Assembly (NCBI GenBank): GCA_002403305.1
Contig: DHHM01000004.1
Coordinates: 1 to 64,000, forward strand
Direction: 5' to 3'
DNA from: Bacteroidales bacterium UBA4772
GTDB lineage: Bacteria > Bacteroidota > Bacteroidia > Bacteroidales > VadinHA17
DNA: 64,000 bases
Every line of letters starts with the position of its first letter. Position 1 is the first letter of the stretch. The notes under the pieces are model-generated. The model saw nothing but the letters and a program-made list of their open reading frames with translations, did no database searches and had not been told where the DNA came from. Positions 24,392-35,114 of this stretch are shown here, in pieces. The position numbers and the translations under genes were made by a program.

Positions 24392-26341
24392 ATGACATAC
24401 CACGGGAAAATATTTTTTGTTCTTCTGGCGACGCTGATAGCCGCCTGCACTTCATGCACGAAAGACCCGCCGCCTGAAGAGGAAGAGGGACTTAAGATCA
24501 CCGGCATATCCATTCCCTCATCCCTCAGTGTGGCTCCGGGAGGTGAGATCACCATTACCGGACAGGGCTTTGCAGTTAATGACATTATAGAGTTTGTGCT
24601 CGTCTCAAACGCGGGCAGCAACTGGACCGCCACCGTTTCTTTCGTCACCGCTCAGACGGCCACCTTCAGCCTTCCGGCAGGCATCTCCTCCGGCTCCTAC
24701 AGGCTGACGGTGAAACGAGGAACGGAGAGTATGGTCATCGGCACCCTGACGATAAATGTCATTGCCGGGACAACTATACCGGATAAGCCCGGGATGACGG
24801 TAAAGGGTATCGTCTTCTGTGACGGCGAGGGTGTTCCGGGCGTGGTGGTATCAGACGGCTACGAGGTCACCGTCACTGACGGCGACGGGATCTACTACCT
24901 CCCCTCGGCCAAGCAGAACAAATTCGTCTTCATATCCATACCCGGCAACTACGAGGTTGCCACCAGTGACAACATACCTCAGTTTTTCAAAAGGCTGGCC
25001 GGGGGCACCACCGTGGAACAGCATGATTTCTCCCTGGTACAATCCGACAACAGCAAGCATGTCGTCATCCCCATGGCCGACTGGCATCTGGCAAACCGCA
25101 ATGATGACCTGACACAGTTCAGCACGGGGTTTCTTCCTGACGTTAATGCCACCATTGCCGGCTACACCTCTGCAGGCACCAAAGTATACGGAGTGCCGCT
25201 GGGAGACATGACCTGGGATCTCTACTGGTATGCCAATAACTTCTCCATCCCGCAATACCTGGCTGAGATGAAAAAAGTCAACTGCCCCATGTTCAACGTG
25301 ATGGGTAACCATGACAATGATCCATACATCGCAGGCGACATTGAAGCAGAGGCTCCTTTCAGGGAGATCATAGGCCCGACATACTACTCATTTAACCTGG
25401 GGAGTGTCCATTACGTGGTTCTTGACAACGTACAGTACATCAATTCAGGGGCCTCACATGGTGTAGTAGGGGAACGCAATTACTACGACATAGTCTCATA
25501 TGCCCAGACCACCTGGCTTACCAGAGACCTGGCAGCCATAACAGACAAAAACACCCCGGTGGTGATATTCATGCATACCCCGCTCTACGGAAACCCGTCG
25601 CTTGACGCCGGCGGCAACCCGGTGAGCAATGTCGTTCTCAACAACGGCAGTACACTTCTCTCAATCGTTGACGACTTCAGTGAAGTCCATTTTGTCAGCG
25701 GCCACACTCATATCAACTACACCGTTGAGTCGGAGGCCGTGACGGAGCACAACACTGCAGCCGTATGCGCCACATGGTGGTGGACAGGCAAGACCGGCTA
25801 TGCCGGCAACCAGATCTGCAAGGATGGCAGTCCCGGCGGATACGGTGTCTGGGAGGTCGACGGCAGTGACATCAGATGGTCTTACAAGAGTATCGGTTAC
25901 GCGCAGGACTACCAGTTCCGGAGCTATGACCTCAACACTGTCTACATTACAGCGGCTGCCTTTGCACCCAACTCCACCGATGAGGCCCTTGCGGAATATG
26001 CCGGGGTCTATGCCAGTCCCAACCAGGTAAATGACGTTATGATAAACATCTGGGGGTATGACTCACAGTGGACCGTCGAAGTGACAGAGGAGGGTACACC
26101 GCTTGCGGTTGAGAGGATAACGGCAAAGGACCCGCTGCATATCATCTCATATGAAGCAAAGCGGCTAAATGTGGGGGCTGTCCCCACAAGCTCGTTTGTG
26201 ACGGGCAACACCTCACACATGTTCCTGGTCAGGGCCTCTTCGCCCACCTCAACACTGGAAATAACTGTAACTGACCGTTTCGGCAATGCATATACCGAGA
26301 CGATGACACGCCCAAAAGAATTTACATGGTCAATGCACTAA
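24392..26341 (+). CDS. Calcineurin-like phosphoesterase lipoprotein with N- and C-terminal accessory domains
   Basis: A 649-residue lipoprotein with a Cys-rich signal end (ACTSC). Residues about 35-125 form an IPT/TIG-like beta domain (GEITITGQGF), about 135-215 a Metallophos_N-like beta domain (GVVVSDGYEVTVTDGDGIYYLPS), and about 220-460 the metallophosphatase core: MADWHLAN (D-x-H), GDMTWD, MGNHDND, MHTPLYG and SGHTHINY. The C-terminal 180 residues match the Metallophos_C layout. Such proteins cleave phosphomono- or diesters with two metals. Placed between GDPD and SusC it may open the polymer or the diester at the surface. It is 14 bases after the GDPD gene. Confidence 0.85.
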   Translation: MTYHGKIFFVLLATLIAACTSCTKDPPPEEEEGLKITGISIPSSLSVAPGGEITITGQGFAVNDIIEFVLVSNAGSNWTATVSFVTAQTATFSLPAGISSGSYRLTVKRGTESMVIGTLTINVIAGTTIPDKPGMTVKGIVFCDGEGVPGVVVSDGYEVTVTDGDGIYYLPSAKQNKFVFISIPGNYEVATSDNIPQFFKRLAGGTTVEQHDFSLVQSDNSKHVVIPMADWHLANRNDDLTQFSTGFLPDVNATIAGYTSAGTKVYGVPLGDMTWDLYWYANNFSIPQYLAEMKKVNCPMFNVMGNHDNDPYIAGDIEAEAPFREIIGPTYYSFNLGSVHYVVLDNVQYINSGASHGVVGERNYYDIVSYAQTTWLTRDLAAITDKNTPVVIFMHTPLYGNPSLDAGGNPVSNVVLNNGSTLLSIVDDFSEVHFVSGHTHINYTVESEAVTEHNTAAVCATWWWTGKTGYAGNQICKDGSPGGYGVWEVDGSDIRWSYKSIGYAQDYQFRSYDLNTVYITAAAFAPNSTDEALAEYAGVYASPNQVNDVMINIWGYDSQWTVEVTEEGTPLAVERITAKDPLHIISYEAKRLNVGAVPTSSFVTGNTSHMFLVRASSPTSTLEITVTDRFGNAYTETMTRPKEFTWSMH

Positions 26342-26373
26342 TCTATATACCTATAACTTAAAACCACCAATCT

Positions 26374-29300
26374 ATGAAAATCAAACCAGATATTAAGATC
26401 GTTCTTGCCATTCTGTTGCTGGCACTGGTAATCTTTCCGGTGATGGCGCAGGAGAGGCAGGTGACAGGCACTGTGTATGAGCCTGACGGTGTCACTCCCG
26501 TATTCGGGGCCACCGTGGTTATCAAGGGTACTGCAACGGGTACCAGCACTGATGCCAGGGGAGCCTATTCCATAAGGGTTACAGGTGATAACCCTGTGCT
26601 GGAGATACAGTTCCTGGGATATGTGAAGCAGGAAGTCGCTGTGGGCAACCGGAGCGTGATCAATGTAGTCCTGGAGGAGGAAGCGATCGAGGTATCGGCA
26701 GTTATCGTGACAGCCCTGGGACTTACACGCGAGGAGAAGTCTCTCGGATATGCAGTAACAAAGGTTGATAACGAGGATTTAACCAAGGCTATCAACTCCA
26801 ACTGGCTCAACGGGATGTCAGGCAAGGTTGCAGGCCTCACCGCGGTGGGTGCGGGCACAGGACCCATCAGCTCAATGCGTGTTACGCTGCGCGGCGACCA
26901 GTCGCTCAACTACGGGGCCAACGAAGCTCTCTTCATCGTTGACGGCGTGCCTGTAAGGTCAGGCGCCACAGCCACTTCATCAAGCAGTCCCTATACAAAC
27001 TCGGGTGGAGACTTCCCCGTTGACTTCGGTAACGGTGCCAGTGACCTTAACCCGGAGGATATCGAGTCGGTGTCGGTGCTTAAAGGACCTGCAGCGACTG
27101 CCCTTTACGGATCACGCGCCGCCAACGGTGCCATAGTAATCACAACCAAGTCAGGCCGACGCGATAAGGGAATCGGCGTAACTGTAAACTCATCATTCGT
27201 TGTCGAGAGAGCAGGTTACTGGCCCGATTTCCAGACACAATTCGGTTCAGGATCAGATTTGGGACTTAATGAGTTCTGCTTCTGGACCCTCAATCCCAGC
27301 CTGACAGGCACCACCGACTATCCATCAAGAAACCTCTCACGCTATGCCTGGGGAGAAGAGTTCAGTGAGGATAAGCTGCGCTACCAGTATGCGGGGAAGG
27401 ACTGGGAAACGGGGCTCATCTCACCTACCCCGTTTGTTTACCAGGATGACTGGTTTACAGGCATTTTCCAGGACGGCATCACACTGAACAACTCGGTGGC
27501 CATCAGTGGCAGCAACGGTGAAGGACAAAATGTCCGTTTCTCGGCTACCGACACAAGGAACAAATGGATACTTCCAAACACCGGGTACAACAAGCAGGCT
27601 TACTCTTTCTCGTTTGAGACACCGGTAAACAGGTATATTGATTTCAGGACCAAGGTCAATTATTACCGCACCGACAGTGACAACATGCCGATGGCCGGTT
27701 ATCACCAGACCACCGTTATGTACAACCTGATGTGGGGTTACAACAGCAACTCTATATCAAACTGGAGGGATGAGTATTTTGAGGGCAGGTTCAATGCCAT
27801 CAACAGGGCCTCCAACATTTCGCAGGACGGCAACAGCCTTGTCGTTGCCGGAACCGGATCTTATAATCCATACAGGGTCCTCTATGAAGAGCTTAACACA
27901 ACCGATAAGGACAGGGTCTTCGGCAACATGGGATTCACATTTCACCTGCTGGAAGGACTCACTCTCGACATCAGGTCAGGAATTGACCTGGGCGTTGAGT
28001 TCCGTACCCAGAGAAAACCCAAGCTTACCTATGTATGGAATAACGGATTCTACAGGGAGCAGTCGCTGACCAATTTCGAAATAAACTCCGATTTCCTCTT
28101 GAGATATCGGAAGGATTTCCTGGACGGAAGACTCACATCGACAACCGCCTTCGGGGGCAACAACATGGTTTACCACTACAGGAGAAACACCGTCCAGCTT
28201 GACGAGCTCGATATCGACGGCGTATACCATATCAACAACGTCCCGTTCGGAATTATTCCCGATCCTTCAAACTACAGAAGCTACAAGACCATTAACAGCC
28301 TCTACGGGTTTGTCTCACTCGGTTTTGATGACACTTTTTATCTTGACATTACGGGCCGCAATGACTGGTCGAGCACCCTGTCGAGAGACAACTGGTCATA
28401 CTTCTATCCCTCGGTTGCCGCAAGCGTGCTGCTTGACCAGGCCTTTGACTTCCGCACAAATCTGCCGGTAGTCTCTTTTGCGAAGCTGCGCCTCTCATGG
28501 GCAAACGTGGGTAACGACACCAGTCCGTACTCTCTTGACCAGTACTACTCGGCATCGTCGATAAGCGGAGGTTATGCACTTCCTTCTACCATCCCCGACC
28601 CGATGATCAAGCCCGAGAACGTTGAGAGCTGGGAGCTGGGTCTGGATGCCAAATTCTTCAGGAACCGTCTCGGTTTTGACCTGGCACTGTACAGCTCATC
28701 TACAACCAACCAGATCGTCCCCGTGGATATAGATCCGATAGTGGGAGCCTCAGGCATGAAGATCAATGCCGGGGAGATCACCAACAAGGGTATCGAGGTG
28801 GCACTGTATGCCACACCGGTCAGGAGCCGCGACTTCACCTGGGATATCAACCTCAACTGGGCAAAGAACAAGAATACTCTTGTCAGCCTGCAGGAGGGAT
28901 GGGATCCTGAACGGCCATACGAAACAGACATGGGAACAACCATCGGCGGAAGGCTGCATGTCTACTCCTATATCGGAGAGGAGATGCACCAGATATACGG
29001 TTTTGCACTCAGAAGGGCACCGGAAGGTTCCTACTATATCGACGATAATGGAAAGCAGGTTGACTGCTCCGGATAGGTTATCCTTGATACCAACACCGGT
29101 CTTCCATCAGTAGAGACAACCGCAGACCACTTCCTCGGTAAAGTCAACCCCTACTGGAGGGGCGGTTTCAGCACCTCACTCAGGTACAAGAGCCTGACAC
29201 TAAGCGGTGTCTTCTCATACCAGTGGGGTGGCCACAGGTACTCGGTAACTGATGGCATCCTCTCCTACCAGGGTAAGCTCACCAACTCGCTGGAGGGGCG

Positions 29301-29706
29301 CTACGACGGGATAGTTGCCGAGGGGGTTAACATTGTCTCCACCAATGAGGACGGCTCAGCTGTCTGCCAGGTGAACAACACCGTCACGAGCAGCATCTAC
29401 ACCTACTACCAGGCCAGGGTGCTCGACCGCTACAACGGTGAGAGCCACACCTTCGAGACCTCCTTCCTTAAGTTCAAGGAGGTAAGGCTTGAATATGCAC
29501 TTCCTGCACCACTGATCCAGAAGACAAAAGTTCTTCAGGGTGCCAGCATTGCACTCTTTGCAACGAACATCTTCAGCTGGGACAAGTGGCCGCAGTATGA
29601 TCCTGAGGGCGGTATTATGACCGGCACCAATGTGTTCAGCGGCGTTGAAGCCGGGGCTTTCCCAATGACCCGCACCCTGGGCATGAACCTGAGACTCTCA
29701 TTCTAA
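26374..29706 (+). pseudogene. SusC-like TonB-dependent receptor interrupted by an in-frame TAG
   Basis: The reading frame starts at 26374 with a signal peptide (ending VMAQ), a carboxypeptidase-like regulatory domain (TGTVYEPDGVTPVFGATVVIKG), and a plug domain with LFIVDGVP and LKGPAATALYGSRAANGAIVITTK. It runs 900 codons to a TAG at 29074-29076. The same frame continues without another stop to 29706 and encodes the rest of the barrel: WRGGFSTSLRYKSLTL, FLKFKEVRLEYALP, and the terminal RTLGMNLRLSF ending in Phe, the outer-membrane assembly signal. Intact length would be 1,110 residues. The 900-residue product lacks the last beta strands, so it should not assemble unless TAG is read through. 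SusD follows after 18 bases. Confidence 0.9.
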
Positions 29707-29724
29707 TCCTTAAAGCGAAACGAG

Positions 29725-31302
29725 ATGAAAAAACTTAAAATATTAGCAATCTGTCTGTTTGTGCTCGTATCTCTTTACTCCTGCACAAAAAACTTTGAGG
29801 AGATCAACACGAACCCGAACACCACGCTGGTGGGTATGATACAGCCCTCGGGCATGTTTGAACCCATCCTCTATAACTCCGCCAACCAGTGGCTGAACCG
29901 GACATGGTACTACAACAACGAGCTGATGCAGTTCACCGCCCATACCGGAGGTGTGACCCGCAGGGAGCATCTCTACTTTCTCGAGGACTCAAGAGACTGG
30001 TACGGTTTCTGGAATCACTATGCAACATACGGCAAGAATATTGACCACATGTATGAGCTGGCACAGGAAAAGAGTGATCCTTCTCTCGAGGCCATTGCCT
30101 TGACATTCAAGGTGCTCTTCTTCTCGAACATGGCTGACATGTTTGGCAGTGTTCCTTATGAGGAGGCCTTTACCGGCCGCAAGCTAGGAGGAACACTGAC
30201 ACCGAAATTCAACACACAGAAGGAGGTCTACCAGTTCCTGTTTGAAGAGCTGGAGAAGGCCAATGACATATATGCAACCAGCCCGATCTTCCTTAACCCG
30301 GCGATGGACGGCATGTACGGAGGCGACATGGAAGCCTGGAGAAAATTCAACAACTCGCTCTATCTGAGGCTTCTCTGCAGGGTTAGCGGCCGCAGTGAGA
30401 TGAATGTCGGCGCCAAAATGACCGAGATTATAAACAACCCGGCCAAATACCCGGTATTCACCGACAACGCTGACAATGCCATGGTGAAGTTTTCAGGCAA
30501 TGACCCGTACATAAGCAACTTCGGTACCACCACCGAGAGCGATTTCACATCCAGCGGCAGGAAGCTCACCCGGCAGCTTATAGGCCTCACAGTTCAGACA
30601 GACATCAACGGCAACCAGGTCTATGTTGACCCCCGCCTGCCAATCATCGGGAAGAAGAATCCCATCATTGAGGTCAATCCCGACAACATCTGGAAAGGAA
30701 CTGTGTCAGGTTGCACCGAGATGGAGAGAAGCGAGGTCGACAGGGGAACCTCGTGGCTCAACTACAAGGTCTTCTGCAGGAGGGATGCTCCCTCAACCTA
30801 TATGGATTATGCCGAGGTGCAGTTCATCCTGGCCGAGGCTGCTCTCAAGAACCATATCACAGGCGGTGCGGCAGCGGCAAAGAGCTATTATGAGGAAGGC
30901 GTAAGAGCCTCAATGGCAAAATGGTCAGAGCAGGGCGCCTACTCAGACCCGGCTGTGACAATAACCACGGATGATGTTGATACATACCTTGCATCACCGC
31001 TTGGTTCCTGGGATCTGGCAACCAACAAGGAGGAGTTCCTCGGCAATCAGAAATGGCTGGCACTCTTCTGGGTAGGCATGGAGTCTTATCATGAATACCG
31101 CCGCACCGGTTACCCGGTACTCACCATCGGCGAAGGGACGGTATACAATGATAACATCCTCCCCACGAGGTTCGGCTATCCCAACGTGACCGTATCAACA
31201 AATAATGCCAATGCTACCGCCGCACTGGAAGAGATGGGAGGCCCGAATGACATGAAGACACCGGTATGGTGGAGCAAACAGGCAATTTCCGGAGGTAAAT
31301 AA
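29725..31302 (+). CDS. SusD/RagB-like surface lipoprotein of the glycerol-phosphate locus
   Basis: A 525-residue lipoprotein: signal with lipobox LYSC, then FEEINTNPN, the conserved start of the SusD_2-like subfamily. Other features are WYYNNELMQFTAHTGG, FSNMADMFGSVPYEEAF (conserved M-x-D-x-[YFW]-G-x-VPY region), and YMDYAEVQFILAEAALK followed by YYEEGVRASMAKW, the TPR-like helices of the family. SusD proteins cap the paired SusC barrel and bind substrate. Its intact frame beside the interrupted SusC suggests that the damage to SusC is recent or is a sequencing or strain-specific change. The cargo is inferred to be a phosphodiester or glycerol-phosphate compound from the genes upstream. Confidence 0.9.
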   Translation: MKKLKILAICLFVLVSLYSCTKNFEEINTNPNTTLVGMIQPSGMFEPILYNSANQWLNRTWYYNNELMQFTAHTGGVTRREHLYFLEDSRDWYGFWNHYATYGKNIDHMYELAQEKSDPSLEAIALTFKVLFFSNMADMFGSVPYEEAFTGRKLGGTLTPKFNTQKEVYQFLFEELEKANDIYATSPIFLNPAMDGMYGGDMEAWRKFNNSLYLRLLCRVSGRSEMNVGAKMTEIINNPAKYPVFTDNADNAMVKFSGNDPYISNFGTTTESDFTSSGRKLTRQLIGLTVQTDINGNQVYVDPRLPIIGKKNPIIEVNPDNIWKGTVSGCTEMERSEVDRGTSWLNYKVFCRRDAPSTYMDYAEVQFILAEAALKNHITGGAAAAKSYYEEGVRASMAKWSEQGAYSDPAVTITTDDVDTYLASPLGSWDLATNKEEFLGNQKWLALFWVGMESYHEYRRTGYPVLTIGEGTVYNDNILPTRFGYPNVTVSTNNANATAALEEMGGPNDMKTPVWWSKQAISGGK

Positions 31303-31414
31303 CATGCAAAAAAGCAATAAAATGAAACTTGCATATTTGAGAGCTGACAACAGGATTTCATAATCAGATCTCATGCAAGTTCCATTCGACCAATTAAATA
31401 AAAAATATAAACGA

Positions 31415-32656
31415 ATGAAAAGAGATATTTTATTCAGAATGAAGAACAGCCTGCTGATTGTACTGCCGCTGTTGCTTCTTTCCATCTTCCTTCTCACCTC
31501 CTGTGAGAAGAAGATCGAACCGGAGGATCCCTTCTTCAGCATAGAGGGTAACCCGACAGGGCTGACAGTCACCAAGGCAGCCAGGACAGAGAGCTATGTG
31601 GTACGTGCCAACAGGCCCTGGCAGATAGTCAACAAGGAGTCAGCCGACTGGGTGAGAGCCTTTCCCGAAAAGGGTGAGGATGACGGCATCTTCAAGATCA
31701 TCGTCAGTGCCAATGAGACATTTGATCTGCGTACTTCAAACTTTGCCTTCGTGGTTGACGGTGAGGAGCAGCCTGTGTTGTTCCGCGTTGAGCAGGCCGG
31801 TAACGTGCCTTATATCACGCTGCCTGACGCCGTGAGCATACCGGCAGCCGGAGGAGAATTCTTTGTTGATGTTGCTTCGAACGTAGACTGGAGTTATTCG
31901 CTGAGCGACGACACCTGGCTTACAGAGCAGTCAGTTACTACCCAAAAGATCACCTTCGTGGCAGAAGAGAACACCAGCATTGACCCGCGCGAGGTGACTC
32001 TGACGGTTACTGCCACCAACTATCCCACCGTTGTTGAGACTGTTACCCTGTCACAGTCGCCCGGCACCGTGGTACTTGAGGAGGACTTCAACTGGCTGGA
32101 ATACGGCAACGCCATCTTCTACACCACATCCGGTGAGACCCGGATTGACAACTGGACCCAGGAGCAGAAGGACAGGGGATGGACCAGCACAATCAATACT
32201 GTTGACGGCAGCGGATCCACCCCGCTGGTCTATGCACGCCAGGGATTTGTCAAACTGGGTAAGACCAGTTACGGTGGCGACCTAATATCCCCTGCCCTAT
32301 CCAAGATTGACGGCACCATGGATGTGCAGGTCACCTTCAAGGCTATACCATACCAGACAGCAGCCGGGACAAGGGATGACAATATCCTTAAGGTCAGCGT
32401 GATAGGCCCGGGAACTGTAAGCCAGGAACAGTTCATCATTGACAACTGGCCTGTCTATCCCGCCGAGGGTGTGACCGAGTACTGCATCGGCATGTGGAGC
32501 GCACCTGAAGCCACCCGTACCTTCACCATTACGGGAGCAACATCAGAGACGCAGATAAAATTCCTTGGGAATGATTACGATCTGCGGATAGGTGTCGTAA
32601 CTATCAACAAGAACCGCATCTTCCTTGATGACATCAAGGTTGAGATCATACTTTAA
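31415..32656 (+). CDS. BACON-domain surface lipoprotein
   Basis: A 413-residue lipoprotein from ATG 31415 (lipobox LTSC); a frame to 31373 exists but adds a non-signal-like tail. Two tandem BACON beta-sandwich domains follow: about residues 40-125 (RANRPWQIVNKESADWVRAFP) and about 130-215 (ASNVDWSYSLSDDTWLTEQ). Residues about 220-413 form a beta-rich jelly-roll-like domain with GGDLISPALSKIDGTMDVQVTFKA and RIFLDDIKVEI. BACON domains act as spacers or ligand-binding modules in surface glycan-binding proteins. At the position right after SusD, it likely serves as the substrate-binding accessory lipoprotein. A terminator lies 30 bases after its stop. Confidence 0.85.
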   Translation: MKRDILFRMKNSLLIVLPLLLLSIFLLTSCEKKIEPEDPFFSIEGNPTGLTVTKAARTESYVVRANRPWQIVNKESADWVRAFPEKGEDDGIFKIIVSANETFDLRTSNFAFVVDGEEQPVLFRVEQAGNVPYITLPDAVSIPAAGGEFFVDVASNVDWSYSLSDDTWLTEQSVTTQKITFVAEENTSIDPREVTLTVTATNYPTVVETVTLSQSPGTVVLEEDFNWLEYGNAIFYTTSGETRIDNWTQEQKDRGWTSTINTVDGSGSTPLVYARQGFVKLGKTSYGGDLISPALSKIDGTMDVQVTFKAIPYQTAAGTRDDNILKVSVIGPGTVSQEQFIIDNWPVYPAEGVTEYCIGMWSAPEATRTFTITGATSETQIKFLGNDYDLRIGVVTINKNRIFLDDIKVEIIL

Positions 32657-32686
32657 GTACAGATTTGGGTAGTTCATTTGATGTTA

Positions 32687-32724
32687 GGGGCGTTCACCGC
32701 AGAGGTGAGCGCCCCTTTTTCTTT
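32687..32724 (+). terminator. Strong Rho-independent terminator
   Basis: GGGGCGTTCACC (32687-32698), loop GCAGA, GGTGAGCGCCCC (32704-32715), then TTTTT. The stem is 12 base pairs with one U-G wobble. It ends the glycerol-phosphate gene string. The convergent GH20 gene ends at 32778, and the stem could also act on that side, but there is no A-run for a clear bidirectional U-tract. Confidence 0.9.
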
Positions 32725-32777
32725 GCTGAGCACTGTATGGGCTGAAAATAGCCTGCACCGGAAAGGGCCACCGCAAC

Positions 32778-35108
32778 CTAATAGAACAGTGTCTCCGGTG
32801 GCACTGTCTGCCTTGCCGTTTCCGGTCCCTCCCAGCTTACTCCCAGGCTCTGCCTGTAAAGTCTCTGAAAATAACGGACGGTTATGGGGTGCAATCCGGC
32901 CCTGAGTGCTGCCCGGCCTTCGTTGGTGATGCCGTGATGAACCTTATCACCGTCAACAATCAGCTCACCATCAATAGAGACCCTGACCCCGTCATCTGAC
33001 CCCGTATAAAAAGTGTATACGCCATCGGCGGGTACCATGATATAGCCGTCCATTACCAGCCCGAAATTTGCGGCAGGTGCTCCTGCCGGAATCATGACAG
33101 TACTGACGCTTCCTGCTGAGTCAGCCTTTTCTCCCATCTCCTCCACCGAGTTAAATTCGCCCTTATAAAGGCTGAACCTTAACCCCCGATCCAGCTTTGA
33201 CGTATCAATCTGAAGAGCCTCCTTCAGTTCTGCCTGCCTGAAAATGCCAGTCATCACTGCGCTCTTTCTGCCTCCGGGCATTACCGTAACCGATTTGAGA
33301 ATTATCTCCTTATCCGGTTCAAGGGTCATAGACCCTTTGTACAGTTTCGATTTTTCGTCCGGTTCACTGCCGTCAGTGTTATAGTAGATTTCCGAACCGG
33401 TGATGCCGTTTGACAGTTCCACGGTGACACCTCCATCCGTAACCAGGTTGATGGCTTCATATCCCGACGGGTATGGAACCCTGTAGTTGATATTCATGGC
33501 ATTATACCTTGCATAATGGGCAGACATACGCTGCACAAAACCATCATAGTCAAGCCTTTCGCGAGGAGTCCAGAGCGCTTCGGCCAGGGCCGCAAGGCGC
33601 GGAAAGACCATATATTCAACGTGTTTTTCCTCAGCTACATACTCCGTCCAGAGATTAGCCTGGGCGCCAATTATATGCTTCCTCCTCTCCTCCTCGATCT
33701 CAGGTGGCATGATATTGATAGAGTATACCTTTCCCATCGGGAGCATCCCCCCTATCGCCAGCGGTTCGTTGTACTCCGACTGGTAGTAGTCGAGATAGAC
33801 GAATGAATGCGGTGTCATGACCACATCATGACCCATGTTTGCTGCCTGGATGCCTCCCGCATGCCCGCGCCATGACATGACGGCTGCATTCTCGGCGATG
33901 CCGCCTTCAAGGATCTCATCCCAGCCGATGACCTTCTTTCCCCTGGACGTGAGGAATGATTCTATTCGTTTTACGAAGTAGCTCTGAAGTTCATGCTCGT
34001 CCTTAAGGTTATTGTCAGCAATCCTCTTCTGGCAGAGCGGGCACGACTCCCATCTCACCTTGGGGCATTCATCTCCGCCTATATGGATGTATTCGTAGGG
34101 AAAGAGCGCAGCAACCTCTTCGAGCACACCTGTAAGAAGCTCAAATGTCTCCTCCTTACCGGCACAGAAGACATCTTCAGACACTCCCCACCTGTTGAAC
34201 TGAGGTACTGGCTGCCCGCTGCATGAAAGCCCGGGATAGGCCTGCAGCGCCGCCACTGCGTGGCCGGGCATCTCAATCTCCGGTAGTACGTTGATATGGA
34301 GCCTGCCTGCATACTCCACCACCTCGCGGATATCTTCCTGGGTATAGTACCCTCCGTACCTCGTACCGTCATAGACCCACGGCGTCTCGCTGCCGTGGCC
34401 GATGAGCGTTTCGTCCCGCCATCCTCCCACGGCGGTGAGTTCCGGGTACTTCTTTATCTCGATCCTCCACCCCTGGTCATCGGTCAGATGCCAGTGGAAG
34501 GTGTTGAGCTTATGCATCGCCATTGCGTCAAGCATCTTAAAAATGAATTCCTTCGGGAAGAAATGCCTTGAGACGTCGAGATGCATTCCCCGCCATGAGT
34601 ACTGCGGGGCGTCGGTGATATCCGCGCACGGTACGGCTATCTCTCCTCCGGACTCCTTCTGCGAGGGCCATATGAGTTGCATGAGTGTCTGAAAGGCATA
34701 AAATAGGCCGGCATCGTCACCGGCACTGATGGTGACTGCATTACCTGTCACAGCTATACTGTAGGCCTCAGGAGAGGCGACCAGGCTGTCATGCCTGATA
34801 TTTATAATGTTACTCTCTCTGCTCTGCTGCAACTCACCTACCCTGACATTCCTGTAATGCGTCTCCAGAAAACTGTTGAACATTTCCAATACGGCACCTG
34901 CCGATTCGAATGACGGGTCCATATATATGCCGGTCTCTGAGCCGAGAAGGAACTCCCCTTCCGCAGGTTCTATCACTTCCGGATTCGGGATCACTGACAG
35001 GGGCTCATAAGAGATTTGAGCTCTGCGCTCAGCGCATGAATTCAGGAGTGACAGCAATGCCAGGAGGCAGGCTGCGACAGCATATCCTTTAAGTGTTTGA
35101 GTTTTCAT
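32778..35108 (-). CDS. GH20 beta-N-acetylhexosaminidase lipoprotein with PA14-like C-terminus
   Basis: A 776-residue lipoprotein (lipobox LNSC). Residues about 35-155 are the GH20b domain (VIPNPEVIEPAEGEF). The catalytic barrel (about 165-505) starts YSWRGMHLDVSRHFFP, continues with HWHLTDDQGWRIEIKKYP, and has the catalytic pair Asp346-Glu347 in YIHIGGDECPKV, then WDEILEGG and Trp-rich substrate loops. Residues about 545-620 form a chitobiase C-terminal-like beta domain and about 640-770 a PA14-like carbohydrate-binding region (DGVYTFYTGSDDGVRVSIDG). It removes terminal GlcNAc or GalNAc. It is the last gene of the LacI-controlled string. Confidence 0.95.
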   Translation of the reverse strand: MKTQTLKGYAVAACLLALLSLLNSCAERRAQISYEPLSVIPNPEVIEPAEGEFLLGSETGIYMDPSFESAGAVLEMFNSFLETHYRNVRVGELQQSRESNIINIRHDSLVASPEAYSIAVTGNAVTISAGDDAGLFYAFQTLMQLIWPSQKESGGEIAVPCADITDAPQYSWRGMHLDVSRHFFPKEFIFKMLDAMAMHKLNTFHWHLTDDQGWRIEIKKYPELTAVGGWRDETLIGHGSETPWVYDGTRYGGYYTQEDIREVVEYAGRLHINVLPEIEMPGHAVAALQAYPGLSCSGQPVPQFNRWGVSEDVFCAGKEETFELLTGVLEEVAALFPYEYIHIGGDECPKVRWESCPLCQKRIADNNLKDEHELQSYFVKRIESFLTSRGKKVIGWDEILEGGIAENAAVMSWRGHAGGIQAANMGHDVVMTPHSFVYLDYYQSEYNEPLAIGGMLPMGKVYSINIMPPEIEEERRKHIIGAQANLWTEYVAEEKHVEYMVFPRLAALAEALWTPRERLDYDGFVQRMSAHYARYNAMNINYRVPYPSGYEAINLVTDGGVTVELSNGITGSEIYYNTDGSEPDEKSKLYKGSMTLEPDKEIILKSVTVMPGGRKSAVMTGIFRQAELKEALQIDTSKLDRGLRFSLYKGEFNSVEEMGEKADSAGSVSTVMIPAGAPAANFGLVMDGYIMVPADGVYTFYTGSDDGVRVSIDGELIVDGDKVHHGITNEGRAALRAGLHPITVRYFQRLYRQSLGVSWEGPETARQTVPPETLFY

Positions 35109-35114
35109 GGCAGT

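Noticed and set aside
29074..29076. TAG recoding as an amino acid across the genome
   Set aside because: TAG ends the Gfo/Idh gene (55660-55662) and the histidine kinase gene (59193-59195) at normal positions, so it works as a stop.
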